Source: Streptomyces spinoverrucosus (GTDB lineage: Bacteria; Actinomycetota; Actinomycetes; Streptomycetales; Streptomycetaceae). From it: a DNA stretch of 52,337 nucleotides. The DNA is taken from positions 1-52,337 of the forward strand of contig NZ_BJND01000049.1 in the NCBI RefSeq assembly GCF_006539505.1, read 5' to 3'. Below are positions 25,834 to 34,378 of the stretch, in pieces. Each line of letters opens with the position of its first letter. The stretch's first letter is position 1. The position numbers were made by a program, and so were the translations under genes. Under the pieces are notes generated by a model. That model did no database searches. It was not told where the DNA came from and was given only the letters and a program-made list of their open reading frames with translations.

Positions 25834-27384
25834 TCAGATCGCGAACTCCCGGATCACCGTGTCCCGGAACACCGCCCGCCCCCCGATCGTGAACAGCGCG
25901 AGCCGGTCGTCGATGAGGTACGGGAACACCTCCGACGAGTGCACGTACCGGCCGTCGTCCACGAACATCTCCACCGACGTCCGGTCGACCAGGATCCGCA
26001 GCCGCACGCGCCGCGCGGACGGGTCGAACGGGCTCTTGCTCTCCTGCCACCGGCCCGAGGCGTCCGGGTTCACGGTGGTCCGGCGGTTGAGGAAGGCGTA
26101 GTCGCCGTAGACACCGGCGTCGATGTGGCGGACCCCGTCCGGGGACCGGCGCAACTGGAGACCCGCGCCGGTGAGCGCCTCCCAGGTGATCTCGCAGCTG
26201 ACCTCGTAGGACAGGCCCCGGTAGTCGAGGACGTGGGTCCCGTCGACTTCCAGGTCACCCAGCCGCACCGTCCGGGAGACGTACGAGTCCAGGGCGGCGA
26301 CGGGCCGTGAGGCGAGGTAGTACGTGCCTGACGTCGCCCGTTTCAGCGTGACCTCGCGGACGATCGAGTCGGTGCCGTTGAAGCCGTCGCTGTCGATCGT
26401 GGGCGTGGTGTTGGGATAGTCCCAGTTGTTCAGCCAGCCGATCGCGTACCGCGTCCCCTCGTCGAGCCGTCCGCTGCTGTCCCGCTTCTCGAAGGTCACC
26501 GCCCCGTACCAGTCCCAGCCGTGGTCCAGCCACTGCGGCTCGGCCGCGTCCGGCGTGAAGGTGGTGCCGTCGAAGGCGCCGGTCCAGTACGCGTACGTGT
26601 TGGGCAGCCCGGAGCCCTTGCCATTGGCGCTCACACCAAGCACCCACTTGACGGTCCCGTCGTCGGCCCTGATGCGGAACAGGTCGGGACACTCCAGCAC
26701 CCCGATGCCGTCCTTGACGAAACCGCCCACGTACGTCCAGGACTTGAGGTCGGCGGAGTGGTAGAAGCCGACCTTGTTGTTCTCGGCGAGCACCATCACC
26801 CACCGGCCGCGTTCCTCGTCGCGGATCACCTTGGGGTCGCGGAAGTCGCGCACACCGGGGTTGGGCAGGACCGGGTCGGTGCCGTGGTGGGTGAAGGTGC
26901 GGCCGCCGTCGGTGGAGTAGTACAGGTACTGGGCCTGGGTGTTGGCACCCTCCACCGGCTCCATGGTGGCCAGCACGACGACCGCGCCCCTGCCGAACCC
27001 GGCCGTGCCGTCCGTGTCGACCACCGCGCAGCCCGACCAGACGTCACCGTTGGGCGTGGTGTCCTTGGGTACGGCGATCCCCCGGTCCCGGAAGTGGACC
27101 AGGTCGGTGCTGGTGGCCAGGCGCCAGGCGGTGCCCGCGGTGGTGCCGCCGGTGAAGTAGTCCGGGTTGTAGAGGTAGTAGTAGTGGTACTCGCCGTCGA
27201 TCCAGACCGGGCGCTGCGGGTCGTTCTTCCACTGGTCGGGGACCGTGAAGTGGTACGCCGCGCGGTACCGGGCGCAGGCCGCGGCCCGCGCGGAAGCTGC
27301 GGCGGGCGGCGCGGGCAGCAGCGCGGCCGTCGCCCCCACGGCCGTACCGGCGAACAGCGCTCTCCTGGACATTCCACGCATCAC
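25834..27384 (-). CDS. Tat-exported GH32 levanase/exo-inulinase
   Basis: The product (516 residues from GTG 27384; an ATG one codon later is equally possible, both behind GAGAGG) begins with SRRALFAGTAVG, a twin-arginine signal. GH32 motifs follow: nucleophile Asp in KNDPQRP, FRDPKV, and the acid/base region GVLECPDLF, then a C-terminal beta-sandwich ending in ILVDRTSVEMFVDDG. It should cleave levan, inulin or sucrose outside the cell. It is divergent from the ABC importer genes, with operator-like sites between them. Confidence 0.92.
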   Translation of the reverse strand: MMRGMSRRALFAGTAVGATAALLPAPPAAASARAAACARYRAAYHFTVPDQWKNDPQRPVWIDGEYHYYYLYNPDYFTGGTTAGTAWRLATSTDLVHFRDRGIAVPKDTTPNGDVWSGCAVVDTDGTAGFGRGAVVVLATMEPVEGANTQAQYLYYSTDGGRTFTHHGTDPVLPNPGVRDFRDPKVIRDEERGRWVMVLAENNKVGFYHSADLKSWTYVGGFVKDGIGVLECPDLFRIRADDGTVKWVLGVSANGKGSGLPNTYAYWTGAFDGTTFTPDAAEPQWLDHGWDWYGAVTFEKRDSSGRLDEGTRYAIGWLNNWDYPNTTPTIDSDGFNGTDSIVREVTLKRATSGTYYLASRPVAALDSYVSRTVRLGDLEVDGTHVLDYRGLSYEVSCEITWEALTGAGLQLRRSPDGVRHIDAGVYGDYAFLNRRTTVNPDASGRWQESKSPFDPSARRVRLRILVDRTSVEMFVDDGRYVHSSEVFPYLIDDRLALFTIGGRAVFRDTVIREFAI

Positions 27385-27434
27385 ACATCGTTCCTCTCGC
27401 GAGAACGGCGGCTCATGTGGACCAGGACTGTAGA

Positions 27435-27450
27435 CCTAACTCGTTAAAGG
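27435..27450. promoter_or_regulatory. Operator-like site 1 of the fructan locus
   Basis: On the minus strand the site reads CCTTTAACGAGTTAGG and lies between a TTGACC -35 and a TACAGT -10 of the exported GH32 gene. It shares CGAGTTAGG with site 2 on the other side of the divergent promoter region. The local LacI-type repressor is the likely ligand. Confidence 0.5.
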
Positions 27451-27467
27451 TCAAGGCGTCGCGTCTC

Positions 27468-27497
27468 TTGACAGGGACGTTGGGCGGTTTCCATCAT
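27468..27497 (+). promoter_or_regulatory. Promoter of the fructan ABC importer operon
   Basis: TTGACA (27468-27473) is followed after 18 bp by CATCAT (27492-27497). The palindromic operator-like site 2 begins about 20 bp further downstream, consistent with repression at or just after the transcription start. Confidence 0.5.
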
Positions 27498-27516
27498 CTG
27501 GGGCATCCACCCTGAT

Positions 27517-27531
27517 CTAACACGAGTTAGG
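27517..27531. promoter_or_regulatory. Operator-like site 2 of the fructan locus
   Basis: CTAAC-ACGA-GTTAG (27517-27530) is a perfect inverted repeat located 8 bp before the start codon of the binding-protein gene. It overlaps the expected ribosome-binding region, which otherwise has no clear AGGAGG. Its right half matches site 1. Confidence 0.55.
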
Positions 27532-27538
27532 CCCATCG

Positions 27539-28948
27539 ATGACCGACTCGCACCTCACCCGCCGCGCGCTGTTGCGGTACGGCGCCTATGGCGCGGGAGC
27601 CGCCGCGCTGGCCGGTACCGCCGCGAGCTGGGACCGGCTCACCGGAGCCGACATCCCCGGCCGCGACGACGGCTCCCTCGTCGTCGCCACCCTCGGACCC
27701 GCGTACGGCCCCGCCGCCGTGCGCACCCTCACCGAGGGGTTTCAGCGGCTGCACCCCGACATCAAGGTCCGGATCAACGCGGTTCAGGCCGTCGACTGGT
27801 CGGACTTCTTCGCGAAGATCCTCACCCAGATCGCGGCGGGCACCGCCCCCGACCTCGTCTATGTGGCCACCGAGGGCGTGCAGTTGTTCGCGCGGCGGCT
27901 CGGCGTGCCGCTGGACCGGTGGGTCAAGCGGGACGCGGCCGAGCTGCGCGAGTACTTCGCCGACGTCCACCCGGCGCTGGTGGAGTCGATGATGTACGAG
28001 GGGAGCCTGTACCAGCTGCCGGTCGAGTTCAACGCGGCCGACATCTACCTCAACAACCAGGTGCTCGATCGGGCCGGCGCGGGCTTCCCGGCGGCCGACT
28101 GGACCCGCGACGACTTCACCACGCTGCTGCGGGACATGAAGAGGTCGAGCGGCTCCCGGTTCACGCCGTACTTCTGGACCAACCGGCTCTGGGGCGGCGT
28201 AGTCCCGTGGCTGTTCGCCAACGACACCAACCTGCTCGCCGAGTCCAAGGCCCCCGGCGGCTCCTGGCTGTGGGACACCTTCTACCCGGCGGCCCAGCGG
28301 GCCGGACGTGGCGGCGGCTTCCGGTGGACCACCCCGCAGGCCGGCCAGCCCCGCGTGGAGGAGGCGTACGACTATCTCGCCGCCCTCATCGAGGAGGGCC
28401 TGTGCACCCGGCCCGAGGGCGGCAACGGGCAGAACCTCATCGGCGTGTTCTCCACCGGCCGAGTCGGCGTCACCCCCGCGGGCGGCTTCTGGGCGGGCGG
28501 CCTGCATCTGGCGGGCATGCGGGCCGGGAGCTTCGACGTGCAGTTCTTCCCGCGCTGGCGCACCCAGCGCATGCAGTTCGGCGCGGCGGGCTACGCGCTG
28601 CTGCGCACGTCCAGAAGACAGGACGAGGCCTGGGAGTTCATCAAGTACGCCGCCCGCCGGGACACCCTGACCCGGCTGTTCGAGACCAACCAGACGACCC
28701 CGGCCCGCCGCTCGATGCTCAACGCCGCCCGCTACGCCGAGTCCGGTCCGGCGCACTGGCGGGTCTTCTACGACACCCTCGACCGGTTCCCCGACACCGC
28801 GCCGATCCCGGCGCCGCCGCAGGTCGCCGAGGTCGAGCAGGTGCTGCTCAAGCACACCGGCACCGCGCTGTCCTCGCCGCGCTCGGTGCGCCCCGCGCTG
28901 CGCCGGATGCAGGGCGACCTGGAACAGGCCATGGAGCGTGACGTATGA
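27539..28948 (+). CDS. ABC importer substrate-binding protein (fructan/sucrose locus)
   Basis: The 469-residue family 1 binding protein starts with TRRALLRYGAYGAG, a Tat-type signal, but no lipobox Cys is visible in the first 40 residues. How it is retained at the cell surface is unclear. The remainder has the usual mannan/fructan-type binding-protein pattern (IAAGTAPDLVYVATEG; LPVEFNAADIYLNN). The stop overlaps the ATG of the first permease. It is divergent from the exported GH32. Confidence 0.9.
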   Translation: MTDSHLTRRALLRYGAYGAGAAALAGTAASWDRLTGADIPGRDDGSLVVATLGPAYGPAAVRTLTEGFQRLHPDIKVRINAVQAVDWSDFFAKILTQIAAGTAPDLVYVATEGVQLFARRLGVPLDRWVKRDAAELREYFADVHPALVESMMYEGSLYQLPVEFNAADIYLNNQVLDRAGAGFPAADWTRDDFTTLLRDMKRSSGSRFTPYFWTNRLWGGVVPWLFANDTNLLAESKAPGGSWLWDTFYPAAQRAGRGGGFRWTTPQAGQPRVEEAYDYLAALIEEGLCTRPEGGNGQNLIGVFSTGRVGVTPAGGFWAGGLHLAGMRAGSFDVQFFPRWRTQRMQFGAAGYALLRTSRRQDEAWEFIKYAARRDTLTRLFETNQTTPARRSMLNAARYAESGPAHWRVFYDTLDRFPDTAPIPAPPQVAEVEQVLLKHTGTALSSPRSVRPALRRMQGDLEQAMERDV

Positions 28949-29895
28949 CGAACACCCAGATACCCGCCGTACGACCGCGCCCGGCGCCGTCGCCCGTGCC
29001 CGCTCCGCGGCCCGCCACCCGCGACCGCGGTACCCGGCTGCTGGCGGCCCTGTTCCTGGCCCCGACCGTCGTCGGCATCGTCGTGTTCACGGTCGTGCCG
29101 ATCGTCGGGTCGGTGGTGCTGAGCCTGTTCCACTGGAACGTGATCGACTCCCCGCGTTTCGCCGGAGCCGCCAACTACCGCGAGCTGGTGGGCGATTCGA
29201 CCGTCCTCGTGTCCTTCCGCAACACCCTGGTCTTCATGGTGCTCGCGGTCGCGCTGCAACTGCTCGTCGCCCTGGTGCTGGCGCTCGCGGTGAACGGGCG
29301 GATGCCGGTGTGGCTGCGGTCGGTGTTCCGCTCGGCGTTCTTCTTCCCGCTGGTGCTGTCCGCCGCGTCCATCTCGGTGGTGATGAAGTACCTGTTCAAC
29401 CAGGACTTCGGCGTCGTGAACTGGCTGATCGGCCTGGTCGGCATCGCCCCGGTGCCGTGGCTGACCTCGGAGAACGGGGCCATGGCCACGGTGATCCTGG
29501 TCTATGTCTGGCAGCAGTTCGGCTTCTCGTTCCTGCTGTTCGTCGGCGGGCTGAACAACGTCCCCAAGGAGGTCCACGAGGCCGCCGCCCTCGACGGCGC
29601 CACCGGCCTGCGCAAGCACCTGCACATCACACTGCCGCTGCTGTCGCCCACCCTGCTGGTGGCGTCGGTGGTCGGCATCATCAACGCGCTCCAGGTGTTC
29701 GAGCAGCCGTACGTCCTCACCGACGGCGGCCCCGGCGACTCCACCCGCACGGTCGTGATGGTCATCTACGAGACCGCCTTCGAGCAGCTCCGCTTCGGCA
29801 CCGCCTCCGCGGTGGGCGTGCTGCTGTTCGTGCTGATCATGGCGGTCACCGCCCTCCAGTTCCGGCTCAGCCGGCGTTTCGTCCACTACCAGTGA
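28945..29895 (+). CDS. ABC transporter permease (CUT1, MalF-like)
   Basis: The 316-residue product has a Pro/Arg-rich cytoplasmic N-terminus, six hydrophobic segments beginning at LLAALFLAPTVVGIVVF, and an EAA loop in EVHEAAALDGATG. The ATG overlaps the binding-protein stop. It forms the importer with the next permease; no ATPase is encoded locally. Confidence 0.92.
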   Translation: MTNTQIPAVRPRPAPSPVPAPRPATRDRGTRLLAALFLAPTVVGIVVFTVVPIVGSVVLSLFHWNVIDSPRFAGAANYRELVGDSTVLVSFRNTLVFMVLAVALQLLVALVLALAVNGRMPVWLRSVFRSAFFFPLVLSAASISVVMKYLFNQDFGVVNWLIGLVGIAPVPWLTSENGAMATVILVYVWQQFGFSFLLFVGGLNNVPKEVHEAAALDGATGLRKHLHITLPLLSPTLLVASVVGIINALQVFEQPYVLTDGGPGDSTRTVVMVIYETAFEQLRFGTASAVGVLLFVLIMAVTALQFRLSRRFVHYQ

Positions 29896-29908
29896 GCCGG
29901 GAAGTCCC

Positions 29909-30763
29909 ATGAGCCAAGCGACCCTCTCCCCCAGCCGCCTGCGGTACTCCCTGGGACCGTGGGCGCGGATCAGCGCCCTGGCCGTCTGTGCCCTGCTGAC
30001 CCTCGGCCCGGTCATCTGGACGGTCTCCACCTCGCTGCGCACCCCCGCCGAGTCCTTCGAACTGCCGCCGAGGATCATCCCGACGAACCCGACCGCCGAG
30101 GCGTACCGCGGGGTCTTCGACCAGATCGACGTATGGCTGCTCGCACTCAACTCCACGCTGGTGACCGCGCTGATCGCGGTCGGCCAGATGATCACCGCGG
30201 GGCTGGCCGGGTACGCCTTCGCGCGCCTGGAGTTCCGGTTCAAGAAGCCCCTGTTCGCGCTCGTCCTGGCAACCATGATGGTGCCGTTGCAGGTCACCAT
30301 CGTGCCGGTGTTCCTGGTGCTGAAGTCGATGAGCCTCACCGACACCCTGCTCGGCCTGATCATCCCGGCTTTCCCGACCGCGTTCGGCACCTTCCTGATG
30401 CGCCAGTACTTCCTCGGCATGCCGAAGGACCTGGGCGAGGCCGCGATGCTGGACGGGGCCGGGCCGTGGCGGATCTTCCGGTCCGTGTACGCCCCGCTGG
30501 CCGCGCCCGGGCTCGCGATCGTCGGCGTGCTGGCCTTCAACTACCACTGGAACGAGTTCTTCCGCCCGCTGATCCTGGAGACCTCCGGCCAGAACTACAC
30601 GCTGCCGCTGGGCCTGGTCTCGCTCCAGGGCAACCTCGGCACCGGCTCCATCTCCGTGGTCCTCGCCGGTGTCGTGCTGTCCATGATCCCCGCCGTCGCC
30701 GTGTTCGTCGTCGGCCAGCGCCCTCTCCGCGAGGGCATCACCTCCGCAGGAGTCAACCGTTGA
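29909..30763 (+). CDS. ABC transporter permease (CUT1, MalG-like)
   Basis: The 284-residue permease begins 13 bp after the previous stop, with a GGGAAG site. Six hydrophobic segments and an EAA loop (DLGEAAMLDGAGPWRIF) are visible. Its TGA overlaps the TTG start of the GH32 gene, linking import to intracellular hydrolysis. Confidence 0.92.
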   Translation: MSQATLSPSRLRYSLGPWARISALAVCALLTLGPVIWTVSTSLRTPAESFELPPRIIPTNPTAEAYRGVFDQIDVWLLALNSTLVTALIAVGQMITAGLAGYAFARLEFRFKKPLFALVLATMMVPLQVTIVPVFLVLKSMSLTDTLLGLIIPAFPTAFGTFLMRQYFLGMPKDLGEAAMLDGAGPWRIFRSVYAPLAAPGLAIVGVLAFNYHWNEFFRPLILETSGQNYTLPLGLVSLQGNLGTGSISVVLAGVVLSMIPAVAVFVVGQRPLREGITSAGVNR

Positions 30764-32115
30764 GCCTCGCCGCTCCCGTCCAGGACCCCGACGCCCCCCG
30801 CTTCCGGGTCCGCCCGCCCGCCAACTGGATCAACGACCCCAACGGCCCGTTCCGTTGGCGGGGCCGCTACCACCTCTTCTACCAGCACAACCCCGACGCG
30901 CCCGTGCACGCCAACGTCCACTGGGGCCATGTCTCCAGCCCCGACCTCGTGCACTGGGAGCACCATCCGATCGTGCTGACGCCGACGCCGGGCGGCCCGG
31001 ACGAGGCCGGGTGCTGGTCCGGCTGTGTGGTCGACGACGACGGCGTGCCGACCGCCGTCTACACCGGGGTCGACCGCCACCACACCGGCCTCGGCAGCAT
31101 CTGCCTGGCCAGGGCCACGGACCCCGGCCTGATCGGGTGGCAGCCGCTGCCCACGCCGGTGGTGTCCGGTCCGCCCGCCGGTCTGGACGTGACGATGTTC
31201 CGCGACCCGTTCGTCTTCCGGCACGCGGGCCGCCGCTGGGCGCTGGTGGGCGCGGCACACGCCGACGGTACGCCGTCGGTGCTGCTGTACGACTGCCAGG
31301 ACCTGACCGACTGGCGGTTCACCGGGGTGCTCGTGAACGGCGACGACCCGGTGGCGGCGGACGCGTTCGGTGACAAGGCGGTCGGCTGGGAGTGCCCGCA
31401 GCTGTGTGTGACGCCCGGCGGGGAGTGGATGCTGGTGGTGTCGCTGTGGGACGGGGATCCCTGTTCCACGGGGTATCTGACGGGTCGCCTGGTGTCCGTC
31501 GACGACGACGGCCTGACCTTCGAGGCCCGCGTCGGCGGTCGACTCGACCACGGCCGTGACTTCTACGCCCCCGCCCTGCTCCAGGAGGCGGACCGCACGC
31601 TGATGTGGGGCTGGTCCTGGGAGGCACGCGACCCGCGTCCGGCCGGCTGGGCCGGTGTCCTCACCGCACCGAGGGTCGTCGACGTCCGCCCCGACGGCAC
31701 CCTGCGCGTCGTACCCGCCCCGGAGCTCGAACTGCTGCGCGCTGCCGAGCCGTTCGTCACCGCACCCGGCCGGACGCGGCTGCCGGAGGCGTACGACCTG
31801 CTGGTCACGGCGGCACATGGGCTTACGACCGTGAGCGTGTCCGGCGAGCGGCTGACGATCGGTCTGGACCCGGACGGTCGTACGGCCACCGTGCGTTACG
31901 AGGATTCCGACCCGGTCGTGGTGCCGTTGCCGCACGGCGAGGAGCCGACCGTCCGGGTCCTCGTCGACGGCTCGTTGTACGAGGTGTTCGTCGGGGACCG
32001 GGCCACGGTGACCCAGCGGGTCTACCGGCGTCCTGGGGACGTTCCGGATCTGATCGTGACGGGCGACGGGGCGCTCGTCACCGGGTGGGAACTGGTCCCA
32101 CCCACGCGCGGCTGA
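30760..32115 (+). CDS. Intracellular GH32 beta-fructofuranosidase (sucrose/fructan hydrolase)
   Basis: The TTG start at 30760 overlaps the permease stop and follows GCAGGAG 6-8 bp upstream; no ATG or GTG fits. The 451-residue product has WINDPNG with nucleophile Asp near residue 26, FRDPFVF, and acid/base Glu in WECPQL. There is no signal peptide. It would cut imported sucrose or fructo-oligosaccharides. Its last 31 codons form the first copy of a three-copy tandem array extending into the convergent lacI gene. Confidence 0.92.
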   Translation: MSLAAPVQDPDAPRFRVRPPANWINDPNGPFRWRGRYHLFYQHNPDAPVHANVHWGHVSSPDLVHWEHHPIVLTPTPGGPDEAGCWSGCVVDDDGVPTAVYTGVDRHHTGLGSICLARATDPGLIGWQPLPTPVVSGPPAGLDVTMFRDPFVFRHAGRRWALVGAAHADGTPSVLLYDCQDLTDWRFTGVLVNGDDPVAADAFGDKAVGWECPQLCVTPGGEWMLVVSLWDGDPCSTGYLTGRLVSVDDDGLTFEARVGGRLDHGRDFYAPALLQEADRTLMWGWSWEARDPRPAGWAGVLTAPRVVDVRPDGTLRVVPAPELELLRAAEPFVTAPGRTRLPEAYDLLVTAAHGLTTVSVSGERLTIGLDPDGRTATVRYEDSDPVVVPLPHGEEPTVRVLVDGSLYEVFVGDRATVTQRVYRRPGDVPDLIVTGDGALVTGWELVPPTRG

Positions 32116-32360
32116 CGACCGCCGTCGGCGACCCGGCCGGTCCACCGGCGTCCGAGGGACGCTACGGAGCTGGACGTGGCAGGCGAAACGCTCGTCACCG
32201 GGTGGGAACCGGTCCCACCCACGCGCGCCTGACGACCGCCGTCGGCGACCCGGCCGGTCCACCGGCGCCCGGAGGACACTTCGGAACCGATCGTGACGGA
32301 CGCCAGGGCCGTCGTCACCGGGTGGGAGCTGGTCCCACCGACGCGCGGCTGACGACCGGG
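32021..32360. repeat. Three-copy tandem repeat (120/117 bp) with a hairpin, spanning convergent GH32 and lacI ends
   Basis: Copies begin with TCTACCGGCG (32021), TCCACCGGCG (32141) and TCCACCGGCG (32258). In the GH32 frame all three read V(Y/H)RRP...(L/V)VTGWE.VPPTR(G/A) followed by TGA. Each holds the inverted repeat GGGTGGGA/TCCCACCC with a 5-nt loop (32083-32103, 32200-32220; 7-bp stem in 32321-32339). The third copy encodes, on the other strand, the last codons and stop of lacI. Confidence 0.9.
32083..32103. terminator. Hairpin inside the 3' end of the GH32 gene (first of three)
   Basis: An 8-bp perfect stem GGGTGGGA/TCCCACCC with loop ACTGG lies just before the GH32 stop. Equivalent hairpins at 32200-32220 and 32321-32339 make a series between the two convergent genes and could terminate transcripts from either side. 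No T-tract follows. Confidence 0.55.
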
Positions 32361-33373
32361 CAGGCCAGGCGCCTGGTGGTCGCCGCAGGGGTGCGGCCGG
32401 TGTCGATGGCGTCCAGGAGCAGCCGGGCCGCGGCCTCGCCCATCGCACGGTGCGGCAGGGCGACCGAGGTCAGCGGCGGGGCGAGGAACGCCGCCATGTG
32501 CTCCTGGTCGTCGTAGCCGACCACCGACAGGTCGCCGGGTACGGCGATGCCGAGCCGGGTCGCGGCATGCAGGACGCCCGCCGCGACCCGGTCGTTGTAG
32601 CAGAAGACCCCGGTGGGGCGGCGGTCCGGGGCGACGCCCTCCAGCAGCCGCAGCGCGCCCTGGTACCCGCCGGAGATCTCGCCCCCCACGCGCACCACCC
32701 ACTCCTTGGGCACGGTGATCCCCTCGGCGCGCAGCGCGTCGCGGAAGCCGCGCAGCCGTTCGACCGACGCGATGTCGGTCATGCCGCCGATGTGCGCGAC
32801 CCGGCGGTGCCCCTGATCGAGGAGCAACCGGGCCGCCGTACGGCCGCCCGCGCGCTCGGCGGGGATGACGGCGGGCAGGGAGTCGTCCTCGGGCAGGCAG
32901 TTGGCGAGGACGGAGTGGGTGCGGTGCAGGCCCTCGGGGACGCGGACGCGGCGCAGGGACATGGCCGCGTAGATGATGCCGTCGACACGCCGGTCGAGGA
33001 GTTCGGCGACGGCCGCGTCCTCCTTGGCCGGGTCGCCGCCGGAGTCGACGGTGAGGACGAGGTGCTCCTGGTCCCAGGCGGTCTCCATGGCGCCGCGCAG
33101 CAGCCGGCCCGCGAACGGCGAGGAGGCGATCTCGTCCGTGACCAGGCCGATGACGGCGGTACGGCGGCGGCGCAGGCCGCGGGCGACGGGGTCGGGCCGG
33201 TAGCCGAGCTGGGCGGCGGCCTGGCGGATGCGTTCCTGGGTGGCGGGCGAGAGGTTGCCCTCGGCGCGTCCGTTGAAGACGAAGGAGACGGCGGTGTGCG
33301 ACACACCGGCGAGCCGGGCGACGTCCCGCGACGTGGGTCGTCCCGTCGTGTGCTGGTCCTCGGCCCTGGCCAT
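32315..33373 (-). CDS. LacI-family repressor of the fructan locus
   Basis: The 352-residue regulator has an N-terminal LacI HTH (SRDVARLAGVSHTAVSFVFNG), the hinge GLRRRRTAVIGLVTDEI and a periplasmic-binding-type sugar domain ending with VVGYDDQEHMAAFLAPPLTSV. The ATG at 33373 places the HTH near residue 15; an upstream extension is possible but unsupported. By position it should control the two GH32 genes and importer through the sites at 27435 and 27517. Its C-terminal codons lie in the third copy of the tandem array. Confidence 0.9.
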   Translation of the reverse strand: MARAEDQHTTGRPTSRDVARLAGVSHTAVSFVFNGRAEGNLSPATQERIRQAAAQLGYRPDPVARGLRRRRTAVIGLVTDEIASSPFAGRLLRGAMETAWDQEHLVLTVDSGGDPAKEDAAVAELLDRRVDGIIYAAMSLRRVRVPEGLHRTHSVLANCLPEDDSLPAVIPAERAGGRTAARLLLDQGHRRVAHIGGMTDIASVERLRGFRDALRAEGITVPKEWVVRVGGEISGGYQGALRLLEGVAPDRRPTGVFCYNDRVAAGVLHAATRLGIAVPGDLSVVGYDDQEHMAAFLAPPLTSVALPHRAMGEAAARLLLDAIDTGRTPAATTRRLACPVVSRASVGPAPTR

Positions 33374-33495
33374 GGCGTCCGCTGCCCTCTTCCCCCGCCG
33401 GTCCGGTTGATCACTCCTCAGCCTATCCGCGGCGGCGGGCATGACCGGGCCCGCCCATACTGTCGGTACGGCACAGACGAGCGGAAGGGTGGACC

Positions 33496-34326
33496 GTGAG
33501 CGGCATTCCGGCGCACACGCTCAACGACGGCACGACGCTCCCCGCCATTGGCCTCGGCACCTGGCCGCTGGACGACGCGCACGCGGAGCGGGCGGTGCTC
33601 ACCGCCCTGGATCTGGGCTATCGACTGATCGACACAGCGACGAACTACCGCAACGAGACGGGCGTGGGCCGCGCGATCGCCCGCAGCGGCGTGCCGCGCG
33701 AGGAGATCGTGGTGACGACGAAGCTGCCGGGCCGGCACCACGGCTACGAGGAGACCCTCGCCTCCTTCGAGGAGTCCCGGCGCCGACTGGGGCTGGAGCA
33801 GGTGGACCTGTATCTGATCCACTGGCCGCTCCCCCGCGTCGACAAGTACGTCGACTCCTGGCGGGCCATGATCAAACTCCGCGAGGAGGGCCTGGTCCGG
33901 TCGATCGGGGTCTCCAACTTCACGGTCGAGCACATCGAGCGGCTGGGGACGGAGACGGGCGTGCTGCCCGCCGTGAACCAGATCGAGATGCACCCGTACC
34001 TCCCGCAGGAGGAGCTGCGGGCCTTCCACGCCGAGAAGAACATCGTCACCGAGAGCTGGACGCCGCTCGGCCGTGGCACGGGGCTGCTCCAGGACCCGGT
34101 CGTCGTCACCATCGCCGAGGCCCACGGTGTGACGCCCGGTCAGGTCGTGCTGCGCTGGCACACCCAGCTGGGCGCGCTGCCCATTCCCAAGTCGGCCGAC
34201 GCCGAGCGGCAGCGGCAGAACCTCGACATCTTCGGGTTCACCCTCGGCTCCGCGCAGATGATGGCCATCGCCGACCGTGTCCCCCAGCGCACCGGCGGTG
34301 ACCCCGAGGTCCACGAGGAGTTCTGA
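33496..34326 (+). CDS. Aldo-keto reductase
   Basis: The 276-residue protein has the AKR catalytic tetrad: Asp in LIDTATNYRNE, Tyr in the same motif, Lys in VVTTKLPG and His in LIHWPLP, plus the NADPH-binding IPKSADAERQRQN. The GTG at 33496 follows a GAAGGGTGGA tract. It resembles the 2,5-diketo-gluconate reductase group. It is divergent from lacI; the substrate is unknown. Confidence 0.92.
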   Translation: MSGIPAHTLNDGTTLPAIGLGTWPLDDAHAERAVLTALDLGYRLIDTATNYRNETGVGRAIARSGVPREEIVVTTKLPGRHHGYEETLASFEESRRRLGLEQVDLYLIHWPLPRVDKYVDSWRAMIKLREEGLVRSIGVSNFTVEHIERLGTETGVLPAVNQIEMHPYLPQEELRAFHAEKNIVTESWTPLGRGTGLLQDPVVVTIAEAHGVTPGQVVLRWHTQLGALPIPKSADAERQRQNLDIFGFTLGSAQMMAIADRVPQRTGGDPEVHEEF

Positions 34327-34378
34327 CCCCGGCGGCCCGGGGTACCCGGAGCGCCGGGCGCACGGAAGGAGTCGCGGG

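Noticed and set aside
32021..32360. CRISPR-like array
   Set aside because: The repeats are adjacent degenerate copies of coding sequence without unique spacers, and no cas genes are present.
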